A stretch of 37,361 bases of DNA from an uncultured Collinsella sp. (GCA_902475445.1 CABRZN010000010.1:1-37361); one strand, 5' to 3'; counted from the stretch's first letter, positions 16,670 to 25,257 are shown. Numbers and translations: made by a program. Notes: generated from the letters alone by a model not told the origin.

Positions 16670-17722
16670 TTACGCGACGGTGTAAACCCAGTTGTGCTTA
16701 TCCTCGACAGCACCGGACTGGATACCAGTCAGAGTCTCGCGGAGCTTCTTCATCACAGGGCCGATCTCGGTGTAGCCAGCCGGGAAGGTCACGGTCTCGT
16801 CGGCGCCGTAAACCTTGTTGTCGATCTCGCCAACCGGGGAGATGACGGCAGCGGTGCCGCACAGGCCGCACTCGACAAAGGTGCCGGCCTTGACCTCGGC
16901 CCACTCGACGGGACGCTGGTCAACGGTCATGCCCAGGTCCTGAGCAACCTGAACGAGCGAACGGCGGGTGATGGAGGGCAGGATGGAGTCGGTGTGCGAC
17001 TGCGGAACGACGAGCGTGCCGTCCTCCTTCACGAACAGGACGTTGGCGCCACCGGTCTCCTCGACATAGGTGCGGGACTCGGAGTCGAGATACAGGTTCT
17101 CGGCATAACCCTCGCGGTGAGCTTCCATCGTGGGCTTAAGGGACATGGCGTAGTTCAGGCCGGCCTTGATGTTGCCGGTGCCGTGCGGTGCCGCACGGTC
17201 ATACTCGGAAACGCGCAGCTTGACGGGCTTAAGGCCACCCTTAAAGTACGGACCGACCGGGGTCACGAGAATGCGGAACGTGTACTCAGGAGCGGGAGCC
17301 ACGCCGATCACGTCACCGGAGCCGATCATAAACGGACGCACGTACAGGGTCGCGCCGGAACCGAAGGGCGGAACCCAGGCGGCGTTGGCAGAAACGACCT
17401 GCTTGACGGCCTCAACGAACTTGTCCTTGGGGAACGGGGGCATCTCGAGGCGCTGCGCAGAGTTGTACATACGCTCGGCGTTCATGTCGGGACGGAAGCA
17501 AACGATGCTGCCGTCCTCGGCGGTGTAGGCCTTCAGGCCCTCAAAGACCTCCTGGCAGTAATGGAAGATGCCACCGCACTCGGAGACATGCAGGGTGTGG
17601 TCGGTAGTCAGGCCGCCCTCGTCCCACTCGCCATCCTTCCAATGAGCCTCGTAGCTGTAATCGGTCTTCATGTAGCCAAAGCCGAGGCTACCCCAATCGA
17701 CATCCTTCTTCTCGACAGTCAT
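16670..17722 (-). CDS. ilvE: Branched-chain amino acid aminotransferase
   Basis: 350 residues, fold-type IV PLP enzyme of the larger (BCAT II) group. It transfers the amino group between glutamate and the keto acids of Leu, Ile and Val, the last step in their synthesis and the first in their breakdown. The PLP lysine is Lys186 in GTGNIKAGLNYA. The family segments QEVFEGLKAY (57-66), ATLYVRPFMIG (about 124), YVEETGGANV and LPSITRRS are present. The start is the ATG with AAGGAG 6 bases upstream; longer in-frame starts lack a site. The gene is alone, with a leader of about 150 nt whose minus strand has a possible -10 TACAAT. No T-box or leader peptide was recognised. A large palindrome with terminator follows. 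Confidence 0.95.
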   Translation of the reverse strand: MTVEKKDVDWGSLGFGYMKTDYSYEAHWKDGEWDEGGLTTDHTLHVSECGGIFHYCQEVFEGLKAYTAEDGSIVCFRPDMNAERMYNSAQRLEMPPFPKDKFVEAVKQVVSANAAWVPPFGSGATLYVRPFMIGSGDVIGVAPAPEYTFRILVTPVGPYFKGGLKPVKLRVSEYDRAAPHGTGNIKAGLNYAMSLKPTMEAHREGYAENLYLDSESRTYVEETGGANVLFVKEDGTLVVPQSHTDSILPSITRRSLVQVAQDLGMTVDQRPVEWAEVKAGTFVECGLCGTAAVISPVGEIDNKVYGADETVTFPAGYTEIGPVMKKLRETLTGIQSGAVEDKHNWVYTVA

Positions 17723-17875
17723 ATGTCGCTCCTTACATACACAGTTGCATACTCGCGAACCCGCACGCAAGGACCGGGGCCGACCGCGTCGCAACGTCGC
17801 ACGCCCGGAGCGTAGAGCCGGACGGGACACGCGAACGGCATCGAAGCCGATGGCACGTCGATTCGCATGCACGAG

Positions 17876-17881
17876 ATTGTA
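17876..17881 (-). promoter_or_regulatory. Possible -10 element of ilvE
   Basis: TACAAT on the minus strand, about 155 nt before the ilvE start. The -35 region is poor. About 30 bp further upstream lies the dyad CTTTAACTAAGTAAAG (17912-17927), a possible regulator site. Both are tentative. Confidence 0.3.
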
Positions 17882-17946
17882 CTCCGCACACGCGTCGGAT
17901 AAAACGCTTTTCTTTAACTAAGTAAAGTATTTTCATTTGACCGAAG

Positions 17947-17981
17947 CAAAAAGGCCCGCCACCGTAAGCGGTGACGGGCCT
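17947..17981 (-). terminator. Rho-independent terminator of the DedA gene
   Basis: On the minus strand a 13-bp stem (AGGCCCGTCACCG with CGGTGGCGGGCCT, one mismatch) with a short loop is followed by TTTTTGC. It lies 29 bp past the DedA stop. Confidence 0.85.
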
Positions 17982-18010
17982 CAACTGCACGGTTTGCGCG
18001 CTGGCTCGAT

Positions 18011-18658
18011 CTACGCGTTCTTTTTGCCCAGCTTTGCCTTAACCAGACCGACCACAGTCGGGATGATCGACACGGCGACGATGCCGATAATCAGCAGCTC
18101 AAAGTGCTCCTGCACAAAGGGAATGCCGCCAAAGAAGTAGCCCAGCAGCGTAAAGAGCGTCGACCAGGTAATGCCGCCCAGCACGTTAAAAATGACAAAG
18201 TTGCGCCAGTGCATGCCGCCCATGCCGGCGATAAAGGGCACAAAGGTGCGGATAAACGGAAAGAAGCGACCCAGGAAGATGGCCAGGTGGCCCCACTTGT
18301 CCAAGAAGTCCTCGGACTTTTTGATGCGCTCGGGCGTCATGGCCTTGACCTTGCCCGAGGCAATGATCTTTTTGCCAAAGAAATGACCGATCATAAAGTT
18401 GCACTGATCGCCCAAGATGGCAGCGGCCCATGCAACGGCCAGAAGCGCCACGATGTTAAAGCCGCCGTTGTGGGCAAAGAAGCCCGAGGCAAACAGCAGC
18501 GAATCGCCGGGAAGGAACGGGAAGAACACCACGCCTGTCTCAATGAAGATGATCAGGAACACGCAGCCGTAGGCCATAAGCGGGCCGGCGGCAATCCAAC
18601 TGGCGATCGCGGTGCGCGGATCCTTGAGCAGCTCGGCGATAAAATTAATGAAACCCAT
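18011..18658 (-). CDS. DedA family (VTT domain) membrane protein
   Basis: 215 residues with several membrane spans. Family hallmarks are the re-entrant segment FFPFLPGDSLLFASGF (about 46-61), GDQCNFMIGHFFGKK (about 84-98) and the conserved GRFFPFIRTFVPFIAGMGG (about 129-147). DedA/VTT proteins act in the cytoplasmic membrane, and several are lipid scramblases or undecaprenyl-phosphate flippases; the exact substrate here is not determined. The chosen ATG has GAGAGG 9 bases upstream, and a longer frame has no support. A possible -10 (TATACT) lies at 18710-18705. It is divergent from cysE. Confidence 0.93.
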   Translation of the reverse strand: MGFINFIAELLKDPRTAIASWIAAGPLMAYGCVFLIIFIETGVVFFPFLPGDSLLFASGFFAHNGGFNIVALLAVAWAAAILGDQCNFMIGHFFGKKIIASGKVKAMTPERIKKSEDFLDKWGHLAIFLGRFFPFIRTFVPFIAGMGGMHWRNFVIFNVLGGITWSTLFTLLGYFFGGIPFVQEHFELLIIGIVAVSIIPTVVGLVKAKLGKKNA

Positions 18659-18882
18659 GAAGTAAAACCTCTCAGTTGTGGGCGCGGATACGTCCAAGTT
18701 GACCAGTATACGGTTGCGACGCGACCATGCACGCGACCGCACAAAAGCATGACTCCATTACCAGCAAGTTTGCATAACTGACACCTGTCACGCAAAGCCG
18801 TGAAAGATTGCTCTTCCTAATCCCTAGCGAATCGCTATACTTTATTGAATCGCATTGCCATGGCGCTAAGGGAGGGCGGCCG

Positions 18883-19587
18883 GTGAGCTTTATCAATACC
18901 ATTCGCGAGGACATCAAGACCGTCCAGGCGCAGGACCCCGCTGCGCAAAATGGCCTGGTCATTTTCCTTTCGTACCCCGGTCTGCACGCCAAGTGGAACC
19001 ACGTGCCCGAGCACTGGCTCTGGGAGCACGGCCATTGCTCGCTCGCCCGTGTGCTCTCACAAATCACCCGCCACATCACCGGCGTCGAAATTCATCCCGC
19101 CGCGCAAATTGGCAAGCACTTCTTTATCGACCACGCCATGGGCGTCGTCATCGGCGAGACCACCATTGTGGGCGACAACTGCGTGCTCTACCAGGGCGTC
19201 ACGCTCGGCGGCACCGGCAACGAGACCGGCAAGCGCCACCCAACGCTCGGCAATAACGTCACTGTGGGCACAGGCGCCAAGGTGCTCGGCAACATCCGCA
19301 TCGGCAACAACGTCAAGATCGGCGGCAACTCGGTCGTCGTCAAAGACGTACCCGATAACTGCACCGTCGTGGGCGTGCCCGGGCGCATCATCAAGCGCAA
19401 CGGCTGCCGCGTGTTCGAAGAAAGCTTCGACGCCAAGCAGCATCGCGAGTATATGCCCGATGACGCCGCCGAGCAGAGTGCCCTCAACCGCCAGGGCATC
19501 ACCGAAAACGCCCGCCGCGTCAAAGAACTCGAGCGAGAGGTGGCCGAGCTCAAGGCCCTCGTCGCCAAGCTCGTGGACGAGCGCTAG
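18883..19587 (+). CDS. cysE: Serine O-acetyltransferase
   Basis: 234 residues with a short N-terminal helical domain followed by left-handed beta-helix hexapeptide repeats (about 66-165). It makes O-acetylserine from serine and acetyl-CoA, the first step of cysteine synthesis in the cytoplasm. Active-site histidines are His84 (IDHAMG) and His119 (GKRHP), with the GGTGNETGK loop between them. The length matches the short EpsC-like form. The C-terminus (about 195-234) is a predicted coiled coil (VKELEREVAELKALVAKLV). GTG is chosen because GGGAGGG lies just upstream and no in-frame ATG has a site. A -10 TATACT is at 18836-18841. A palindrome TGACACCTGTCA (18779-18790) lies in the gap shared with the DedA gene and could be a regulator site. 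No O-acetylserine sulfhydrylase gene is adjacent. Confidence 0.94.
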   Translation: MSFINTIREDIKTVQAQDPAAQNGLVIFLSYPGLHAKWNHVPEHWLWEHGHCSLARVLSQITRHITGVEIHPAAQIGKHFFIDHAMGVVIGETTIVGDNCVLYQGVTLGGTGNETGKRHPTLGNNVTVGTGAKVLGNIRIGNNVKIGGNSVVVKDVPDNCTVVGVPGRIIKRNGCRVFEESFDAKQHREYMPDDAAEQSALNRQGITENARRVKELEREVAELKALVAKLVDER

Positions 19588-19625
19588 GAACGCGAGCGGC
19601 ACAAAACAACATCGGCACCGACGCA

Positions 19626-19667
19626 AAAGGCTCGCCAGGGAATCCATCCCCGGCGCGCCTTTCTTTT
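19626..19667 (+). terminator. Rho-independent terminator of cysE
   Basis: An interrupted stem (AAGGC-CGCC-GGG with its complement, one bulge) is followed by TTTCTTTTT, 39 bp past the cysE stop. Confidence 0.7.
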
Positions 19668-19700
19668 TGATGTGACATGCGGGACTATCCCTTTGTCACA

Positions 19701-21713
19701 CTATGCGAACTGACTCAGATAGAGGTCGGCGTAAGCACCCTCGGCAGCCAGCAGTTCCTTATGCGTGCCTTGCTCGATAATGTTGCCGTGATCCATGACC
19801 AAGATCAGGTCGGCGTCCACGATCGTCGACAGGCGATGCGCGATCACAAAGCTTGTGCGCCCATGCATGAGCGCGTCCATGGCACGGCCGATGGCAAGCT
19901 CGGTGCGCGTATCCACGCTTGAGGTCGCCTCATCCAGAATGAGAATCGCCGGGTTGTTGAGCAGCACGCGCGCAATGGTCAGCAGCTGACGCTGGCCTTG
20001 GCTGATGCTTTCGGCATCATTGGCCACGCGCGTGTCGTAGCCCTGCGGCATGGTGCGCACAAAGAAGTCGACCTGCGCGGCGCGCGCAGCCGCCACGATC
20101 TCGTCGCGCGTCGCCTCGGGGCAGCCGTAGGCGATGTTTTCGGCAATCGTGCCGTCGAACAGCCAGGCGTCCTGCAGCACCATGCCAAACTGCTGACGTA
20201 GCTCACCGCGGTTCATGAGGCGCGTATCCACACCGTCGAGCGTAATGCGGCCGCCGTCAATCTCGTAGAAGCGCATGAGCAGGTTGATGAGCGTGGTCTT
20301 ACCCGCACCCGTGGTTCCCACCACCGCAATCTTCTGACCCGGTTCGGCGGTAAACGACACGTCGCGCATGAGCGGCTTTTCGGGCGTGTAGCCAAAGCGC
20401 ACATGCTCAAAAGCGACGCGGCCCTCCACGCGACCCGGCAGATTGGCAGCCTCGCTCGGCTGCGGATCGGCCTCCATCTCGGGCTCATCGAGCAGGTCGA
20501 ACACGCGCTCCGCACTCGCCAGCGCGCCCTGCAGCGAGTTGAAAGTGAACGACAGCTGCGTCATGGGTTCGGACGCCTCGTAGATAAACTGGAAGAACGC
20601 CTGGAACACGCCGACGGTCATGTGACCGGCGACCAGCATGCTGCAGCCCACGAGCGCAATCACGATCTGCGCCAGGCGACCAATAAAGCGAACCGCGGGT
20701 CCGACGGCGTTGATCATAAAGTCGGCCTTGGTGCTCACGCGGGCCAGCTCGCCCGAGGCCTCGTGCACCTCGGCAGAGCTCTGGTGCTCGCGATTGAATG
20801 CGCGAATCACCAAACGGCCCGAATAGCCTTCCTCGACCGCGCTCGTGATTTTGGACACCCATTCCTGACGCTCGCCCGTCACATCATGCGTACGGCGCGA
20901 AACCACCTTGGTCACCAGCAGCGATACCGCCGTAAAGCCCAAAAAGACCAACGTGAGCTTGACGCTATAGACGAACATCATGATGATGGCACCCGTCACG
21001 GTACCGATCGATACCAGCAGCTGCAGCAATCCGCGCTGCATACTCTCGGACATCTTGTCCAAGTCGTTGGTCGCACGGCTGACCACCTCACCGGGGCGAT
21101 GCGCGTCAAAGTAGGCGAGCGGCAGGCGGCTGAGCTTTTGCGCGATGCGGTTGCGCAGACGCAGGTTGAGTCGCTCGGCCACACTCGACATCAAAAAGCT
21201 CTGCAACGCATAGAACGACCCGGCAGCCGTCCAGATCAAGAAGTAGACAAAGATGGTCTTGCCGCATTGGTCCCAGGTGATGCTGAAGGTGGTTCCGCTG
21301 GCAAACGCCACCTGTATATGGCCCCACAGCTCGTCGATAACATGGGCGCTATATGCCGGCGCGGCGGTGTTAAAGATGACGTAGAACACGATGCTCGCAA
21401 ACACGATGTAGAAGCGCCAATGGTCGCCGGCGGCCTCGCCCCACAAGCGGCGCACCGTCGCCCAGGTATCGCGGGGTTTCTCGTCCTCATCCTCGTCGTC
21501 CACATCGCGCATGCGCTCTGCTTCCGCGCGGGCACGCTCGTCCTCGGCACGCTCGTTTTCCTCGTACAGCGCTTGGCGGCGAGCCTCACGCTCGGCCGCG
21601 GCCCTGGCGGCATCATCCAGCTCGGTCGACGCGGCAGCCTGCTCGACCGCTTCGACCGCGTCCACAACGACGGCATCGATAGCGTCGCTGCGCTTCTTGA
21701 GCTCCCCGGTCAT
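19701..21713 (-). CDS. ABC exporter half-transporter, canonical subunit
   Basis: 670 residues. An unusual charged Ala/Glu/Arg-rich N-terminal extension (about 1-80, probably helical or coiled coil) is followed by six membrane spans (about 100-390) and a nucleotide-binding domain. That domain has Walker A GTTGAGKTT (466-474), Q-loop Gln514, signature ISQGQ (570-574), Walker B ILILDE with catalytic Glu595, and switch His626. The signature deviates from LSGGQ, the pattern of the catalytically intact half of heterodimeric exporters such as TM287/288, LmrCD and BmrCD. The start is the ATG 1 bp past the partner's stop, with GGGAGG 9 bases upstream; a GTG three codons earlier overlaps that site. It likely exports drugs, lipids or peptides; the substrate is unknown. 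It is the last gene of the MarR-ABC-ABC operon. Confidence 0.93.
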   Translation of the reverse strand: MTGELKKRSDAIDAVVVDAVEAVEQAAASTELDDAARAAAEREARRQALYEENERAEDERARAEAERMRDVDDEDEDEKPRDTWATVRRLWGEAAGDHWRFYIVFASIVFYVIFNTAAPAYSAHVIDELWGHIQVAFASGTTFSITWDQCGKTIFVYFLIWTAAGSFYALQSFLMSSVAERLNLRLRNRIAQKLSRLPLAYFDAHRPGEVVSRATNDLDKMSESMQRGLLQLLVSIGTVTGAIIMMFVYSVKLTLVFLGFTAVSLLVTKVVSRRTHDVTGERQEWVSKITSAVEEGYSGRLVIRAFNREHQSSAEVHEASGELARVSTKADFMINAVGPAVRFIGRLAQIVIALVGCSMLVAGHMTVGVFQAFFQFIYEASEPMTQLSFTFNSLQGALASAERVFDLLDEPEMEADPQPSEAANLPGRVEGRVAFEHVRFGYTPEKPLMRDVSFTAEPGQKIAVVGTTGAGKTTLINLLMRFYEIDGGRITLDGVDTRLMNRGELRQQFGMVLQDAWLFDGTIAENIAYGCPEATRDEIVAAARAAQVDFFVRTMPQGYDTRVANDAESISQGQRQLLTIARVLLNNPAILILDEATSSVDTRTELAIGRAMDALMHGRTSFVIAHRLSTIVDADLILVMDHGNIIEQGTHKELLAAEGAYADLYLSQFA

Positions 21714-21714
21714 G

Positions 21715-23451
21715 CTACTCACCTCCCTTCATTTGCGATTCCGCGATGGCGCGGTATACCTCACAGGTTTCCATAAGTTCCTCGTGCGTGCCCAAGCCCA
21801 CGACCTCGCCATCCTTGAGCACGACAATCTGGTCGGCGTGCAGAATCGTCGAGATGCGCTGCGCGATGATGAGCACCGCGGCGTCGCGCGTCTCGTCCTG
21901 CAGCGCATGGCGCAGGGCCGCATCGGTCTTAAAGTCCAGGGCCGAAAAACTGTCGTCGAAGATATACAGGTCGGCGCGCTTCATGAGCGCGCGAGCAATG
22001 GCCAGGCGCTGGCGCTGACCACCCGAGAAGTTCGTACCGCCCTGGGCAACCGGGGTATCGAGCCCCTGCGGTTGATCGAGCACAAAGATGCTCTGGGCAA
22101 CCTGCAGCGCATGAAGCATGTCCGCCTCGGTCGCGTCCTCGTTGCCAAAGCGCAGATTGCTTGCCACGGTGCCCGAGAACAGCCACGCCTTCTGCGGCAC
22201 ATAGGCAATGCGCCCGCGAATCTCGTCTTGCGAAAGGTCGCGCAGGTCAACACCGTCCAGGCGAATGGCGCCCTTCGTGGCATCGTGAAAACGCAGCAAG
22301 AGCTTTGCCACCGTCGACTTACCCGAACCGGTCGAGCCCACGATCGCGGTGGTCTGCCCGCGACGACAGGCAAAGCTCAGATCGCACAGGGTGTCCTCGT
22401 CGGCATCGTCAAAGCGAAACGACATGTGATCGAACACGGCGACCGCATCGGCCCCGTCCTTTGAGTCGGACGCGGCCGCATCGAGCGTACGCTGGCCATC
22501 GACGATGCTCGGCTTAATCTCCAGCACCTGCTGTGCGCGGTTCAGACATGCGGCGGCACGCGGAAGCGTCAGCACCACCATCTGGGCCATCATCACAAAG
22601 AACAGGATCAGAAGCGCGTACTCCAGCACCGCCGAGATGCTCGCGATCTGCATGGCGTGGGCGCCCACGCGGTTGCCGCCCACCCACAGTACCGCCACCT
22701 CGGCGATATTCATCAGAAAGAAGGTGGAGCTGTCGAGGCCCACAAACAGATGGTTGACTTTGATGGCGTTGGCGGCGTAGTCGCTAAACACCTCGTCCAG
22801 GCGCTGTTCCTCACGACGCTCCTTGTTAAACGCACGGATGACGCGCACGCCCACGATGTTTTCGCGCAGCACCACGTTCATGCGGTCGATAAAGCTCTGC
22901 AAGCGCATAAAAATCGGAGCCGCGTTGGCAACCGTAAAGACCGCCGCAACCAGCACGATCGCAACCACGACGCCCAGAAGCATGCCCATGGCCGGATCGA
23001 TGAGCCAGGCGAAGATGATGCCTGCCACCGCCAGGAACGGCACCGGCAGCACCAGCTGAATGGTCTGCAGAATCGCCTGCTGAATCACGTTGATGTCGTT
23101 GAGCGAGCGCGTGATCATCGAACCCGTGCCAAAGCGCTCAAAGTCACTGGCAGACAGCTCGAGCGACTTGTCGTAGACGGCATTGCGGATATCGCAGGCC
23201 ACGTTGGCGGCCAGGCGCGCCGAAAGATAGCAGCCCAGCACCGCGCCGCCGCTGGCCATGCCGGTCGCGATAAGCATGTAGAGACCGTTGCGCAAAATGT
23301 AGTCGATATCGCCCGTGGTGATACCGGTGTTGACCATGTTCGCCAACATCGTGGGTACCAGCAGTGTGCCAACGTTGTCGATTAGCAGCACCAACAACGT
23401 CACCGCGACAAGCCTGCGATACGGCTTCATAAACCTCATTAACAGTCGCAC
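21715..23451 (-). CDS. ABC exporter half-transporter, degenerate-site subunit
   Basis: 578 residues with six membrane spans (about 12-300) and a nucleotide-binding domain. Walker A is GSTGSGKST (372-380), Q-loop Gln420 and signature FSGGQ (475-479). Walker B is LYIFDD, in which Asp500 replaces the catalytic Glu, and Gln531 replaces the switch His. These are the changes seen in the ATPase-impaired half of heterodimeric exporters, and the neighbour supplies the intact half. Its 5' end overlaps the MarR gene and its stop is 1 bp before the partner's start, so the three genes are surely co-transcribed and translationally coupled. The start is GTG at 23451, with AGGGGG upstream; an alternative is the ATG at 23439, which overlaps the marR stop as TAATG. 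Confidence 0.93.
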   Translation of the reverse strand: MRLLMRFMKPYRRLVAVTLLVLLIDNVGTLLVPTMLANMVNTGITTGDIDYILRNGLYMLIATGMASGGAVLGCYLSARLAANVACDIRNAVYDKSLELSASDFERFGTGSMITRSLNDINVIQQAILQTIQLVLPVPFLAVAGIIFAWLIDPAMGMLLGVVVAIVLVAAVFTVANAAPIFMRLQSFIDRMNVVLRENIVGVRVIRAFNKERREEQRLDEVFSDYAANAIKVNHLFVGLDSSTFFLMNIAEVAVLWVGGNRVGAHAMQIASISAVLEYALLILFFVMMAQMVVLTLPRAAACLNRAQQVLEIKPSIVDGQRTLDAAASDSKDGADAVAVFDHMSFRFDDADEDTLCDLSFACRRGQTTAIVGSTGSGKSTVAKLLLRFHDATKGAIRLDGVDLRDLSQDEIRGRIAYVPQKAWLFSGTVASNLRFGNEDATEADMLHALQVAQSIFVLDQPQGLDTPVAQGGTNFSGGQRQRLAIARALMKRADLYIFDDSFSALDFKTDAALRHALQDETRDAAVLIIAQRISTILHADQIVVLKDGEVVGLGTHEELMETCEVYRAIAESQMKGGE

Positions 23452-23939
23452 GACTCCCCCTCACCTTGATTCTCGGCCTGGCTCTCGGCAGCGATATGCT
23501 GCTTAAAGGCATCGCACTCATCGCCGAGCGCATGGGAAAATTTTCCGATTAGGCGCATGATTTCGCATTGCTCACACGGCTCAAGCGCGCCAAAGGCTCG
23601 CTGCTCGGCCTTGAGTGCCGGCAGCGCATAACGCTCGGCAAACCGCATGCCCGCTTCGGTCAAACGCACAACCTCGTTCTTACGGCTGCCTTCGGCAAAC
23701 TCCAACGTTGCAAAGTCCCGCGCCGTCAAGGTTTTAATTGCCGAGTTGATGGTCTGTTTGCTATAGAACCATTCGCTTGTCAGACGGCTTACGGCAATAC
23801 TGCCGCCCGCCGTGCTGGTATCGACGAGCATCCAGTAAGCGCAGTCCGAAAGGCCGCAGGCGCGCGAGAACTCCGAATAGATATGGTCGAGTCCATTGAG
23901 CAACCGGTCGAAGTCGACCAGCGTAACCGCACTATTCAT
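23439..23939 (-). CDS. MarR-type winged-helix regulator of the ABC exporter operon
   Basis: 166 residues. A winged helix-turn-helix (about 45-105) follows an N-terminal helix. SRLTSEWFYSKQTINSAIKT is the helix-turn-helix and FAEGSRKNEVVRLTEAG the wing, both typical of MarR proteins. A Cys-rich C-terminus (EPCEQCE near 118, SCDC at the end) is unusual and could sense metal or redox state; this is inference. MarR proteins usually repress their own operon and are released by the compounds their exporter removes. It is the first gene of the operon, behind a near-consensus promoter flanked by two direct repeats. The ribosome site (GGGATAG) is weak. Confidence 0.85.
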   Translation of the reverse strand: MNSAVTLVDFDRLLNGLDHIYSEFSRACGLSDCAYWMLVDTSTAGGSIAVSRLTSEWFYSKQTINSAIKTLTARDFATLEFAEGSRKNEVVRLTEAGMRFAERYALPALKAEQRAFGALEPCEQCEIMRLIGKFSHALGDECDAFKQHIAAESQAENQGEGESCDC

Positions 23940-23957
23940 CTATCCCATCATTCGATT

Positions 23958-24006
23958 GTCCGATTTTTGACCAATTTTGTATCTCTAGATTAGTCCGAGT
24001 TTTGAC
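23958..24006. promoter_or_regulatory. Two direct repeats, probable regulator binding sites
   Basis: GTCCGATTTTTGAC (23958-23971) and GTCCGAGTTTTGAC (23993-24006) differ at one of 14 positions and are 35 bp apart. One lies in the spacer of the marR promoter and the other just downstream of its start site, as expected for autorepression by the MarR protein. Binding itself is inferred. Confidence 0.55.
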
Positions 24007-24015
24007 TATCGTCAA
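23987..24015 (-). promoter_or_regulatory. Promoter of the marR-ABC exporter operon
   Basis: On the minus strand TTGACG (24015-24010) and TAATCT (23992-23987) are separated by 17 bp, close to the vegetative consensus. It gives a leader of about 40 nt. Confidence 0.7.
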
Positions 24016-24056
24016 CAGGCTCTCCGTAAATGCTTGCACTTTTATGGCCTATCGGC

Positions 24057-24094
24057 AGAAAAAGACCGCCGGCGCGGGGGCAGCGCCAGCGGTC
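24057..24094 (-). terminator. Rho-independent terminator of the 96-residue gene
   Basis: On the minus strand a 12-bp stem with one mismatch (GACCGC-GGCGC type) is followed by TTTTTCTG, about 27 bp past the stop codon. Confidence 0.8.
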
Positions 24095-24120
24095 ACGTGA
24101 AAATCGGGTTTTATTGCCTG

Positions 24121-24411
24121 TTAGGCGGCGACGGCCTCATAGACCGTAGCGCCCGAGAAGCTGTCATGCAGGCTCTTGCCGGCAATCCACGGCAGCTCGA
24201 CAACCTCGCAGACCGTGTTGACCAGCTCGGAGCAGTCAGTAAAGTGGCCCTTGTCGTTGAGGGCCTCGCAATCCTGAACACGCCAATAGCCATCGGTGTG
24301 CGTGATGTAGTACTCGTGATCGTCAATCGTCACAAAAGCGCGCGTCTTGGAACGCAGCAGCTTCAGAAATCCTTCGAAGTCGGTCTCGACGACATCTCCA
24401 GCCTGGAACAT
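24121..24411 (-). CDS. Hypothetical protein, 96 residues
   Basis: No family recognised. The protein is small, acidic and soluble, without signal peptide or membrane span. It has an aromatic-rich central stretch (DDHEYYITHTDGYWRVQD, about 41-58) and three Cys. It is likely real. A perfect AGGAGG site lies 7 bases before the ATG, codon use resembles its neighbours, and a clear terminator follows. It is divergent from the nitroreductase gene and lies upstream of the marR operon in the same orientation, but the terminator separates it from that operon. The function cannot be inferred from context. Confidence 0.8.
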   Translation of the reverse strand: MFQAGDVVETDFEGFLKLLRSKTRAFVTIDDHEYYITHTDGYWRVQDCEALNDKGHFTDCSELVNTVCEVVELPWIAGKSLHDSFSGATVYEAVAA

Positions 24412-24565
24412 GATGTTACCTCCTGGCCCGGCGCCACCACGGCGCATTGATAAACGTTGGTACTCCTTTAGTAAAACCTTTATCAGAGGTTATGCGTTCG
24501 TCATTTAGGCAAGTGGTAAAAAACCGCAGGGTAGACGGGATAAAACGTTTAACCATCCCATTTGT

Positions 24566-24594
24566 TTGTCACATTCTGAAGCTACTTTTATGCA
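24566..24594 (+). promoter_or_regulatory. Promoter of the nitroreductase gene
   Basis: TTGTCA (24566-24571) and TATGCA (24589-24594) are separated by 17 bp in an AT-rich patch, about 110 nt before the start codon. The 294-bp gap on either side holds this promoter and the leader of the divergent 96-residue gene; nothing else was recognised. Confidence 0.5.
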
Positions 24595-24705
24595 AACCTA
24601 CTTTCCCAATTGGAATCTATCCTTTTGGCCGGGCAATTGACCGTCTATCGTTTGAGCCCGACGGGTATGAACGGGGCATCTGCAACGCCACTACAAGGAG
24701 ACACC

Positions 24706-25227
24706 ATGGAGACTATCGAAGCGCTCATCCACCGCCGCAGCTGCCGCAAATACAGCGATCGTCCCGTCGAGGCCGAAAAGCTTGCACGTATTATCGAAGC
24801 CGGCCAATATGCACCGAGCGGCATGGGCCGCCAACCGGTGACGTTTGTCGCCGTCACCGACCCCGCAACCGTCGAGCGTCTCTCACAGCTCAACGCCCAG
24901 GTCATGGGCAGCAACAGCGACCCCTTCTATGGCGCCAAGACCGTTGTGGTGGTACTGGTCGACCGCAGCGTGCCCACGTATCTGGAAGACGGCTCGCTCG
25001 CCATGGGCAACTTGCTCAACGCCGCCTATGCACTGGGTGTCGATTCGTGCTGGATTCACCGCGCGCACGAGGTCTTTGACTCGCCCGAGGGCCTGGAGCT
25101 GCTGGCCAGCTGGGGCCTGCCCGCCGACGGCAACCTGCGCGGTGTCGGTCACTGCATTCTGGGCTATGCCGAGGACACGCTACCCGAGCCCAAACCCCGC
25201 CGCGACAACGTGGTGTATGTAAAGTAA
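24706..25227 (+). CDS. Nitroreductase family protein (FMN-dependent oxidoreductase)
   Basis: 173 residues, a short member of the family. The N-terminal motif IHRRSCRKYSDRPVE (about 8-22) and APSGMGRQPVTFVAV (about 36-50) bind FMN phosphate and the isoalloxazine ring. GVDSCWIHRA (about 111) and the closing LGYAEDTLPEPKPR are typical C-terminal elements. Such enzymes use NAD(P)H to reduce nitro compounds, quinones or flavins in the cytoplasm; the physiological substrate is unknown. AAGGAG lies 6 bases before the chosen ATG, and a longer frame beginning at 24610 has no site. It is a single gene, with a hairpin right after the stop codon. Confidence 0.93.
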   Translation: METIEALIHRRSCRKYSDRPVEAEKLARIIEAGQYAPSGMGRQPVTFVAVTDPATVERLSQLNAQVMGSNSDPFYGAKTVVVVLVDRSVPTYLEDGSLAMGNLLNAAYALGVDSCWIHRAHEVFDSPEGLELLASWGLPADGNLRGVGHCILGYAEDTLPEPKPRRDNVVYVK

Positions 25228-25230
25228 TTA

Positions 25231-25257
25231 GTTCCGCCGTTCTAACGAACGGCGGAC
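25231..25257 (+). repeat. Post-stop hairpin, copy 1
   Basis: TCCGCCGTTC (25233-25242) pairs perfectly with GAACGGCGGA (25247-25256) around TAAC. It starts 4 bp after the nitroreductase stop codon. The same motif follows the stop codons of glmS and the sugar isomerase. There is no T-tract, so it may act as a terminator of another kind, an RNA 3'-end protector or a mobile REP-like unit. Confidence 0.7.

Noticed and set aside
17723..17990. T-box or leader-peptide attenuator upstream of ilvE
   Set aside because: No T-box consensus, no run of Ile/Leu/Val codons in a small frame, and no terminator hairpin just before the start.
24447..25079. 210-codon plus-strand frame overlapping the nitroreductase gene
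   Set aside because: It lies in a different frame from the nitroreductase gene, is Arg-rich and has no motifs; the nitroreductase frame has clear FMN-binding motifs.
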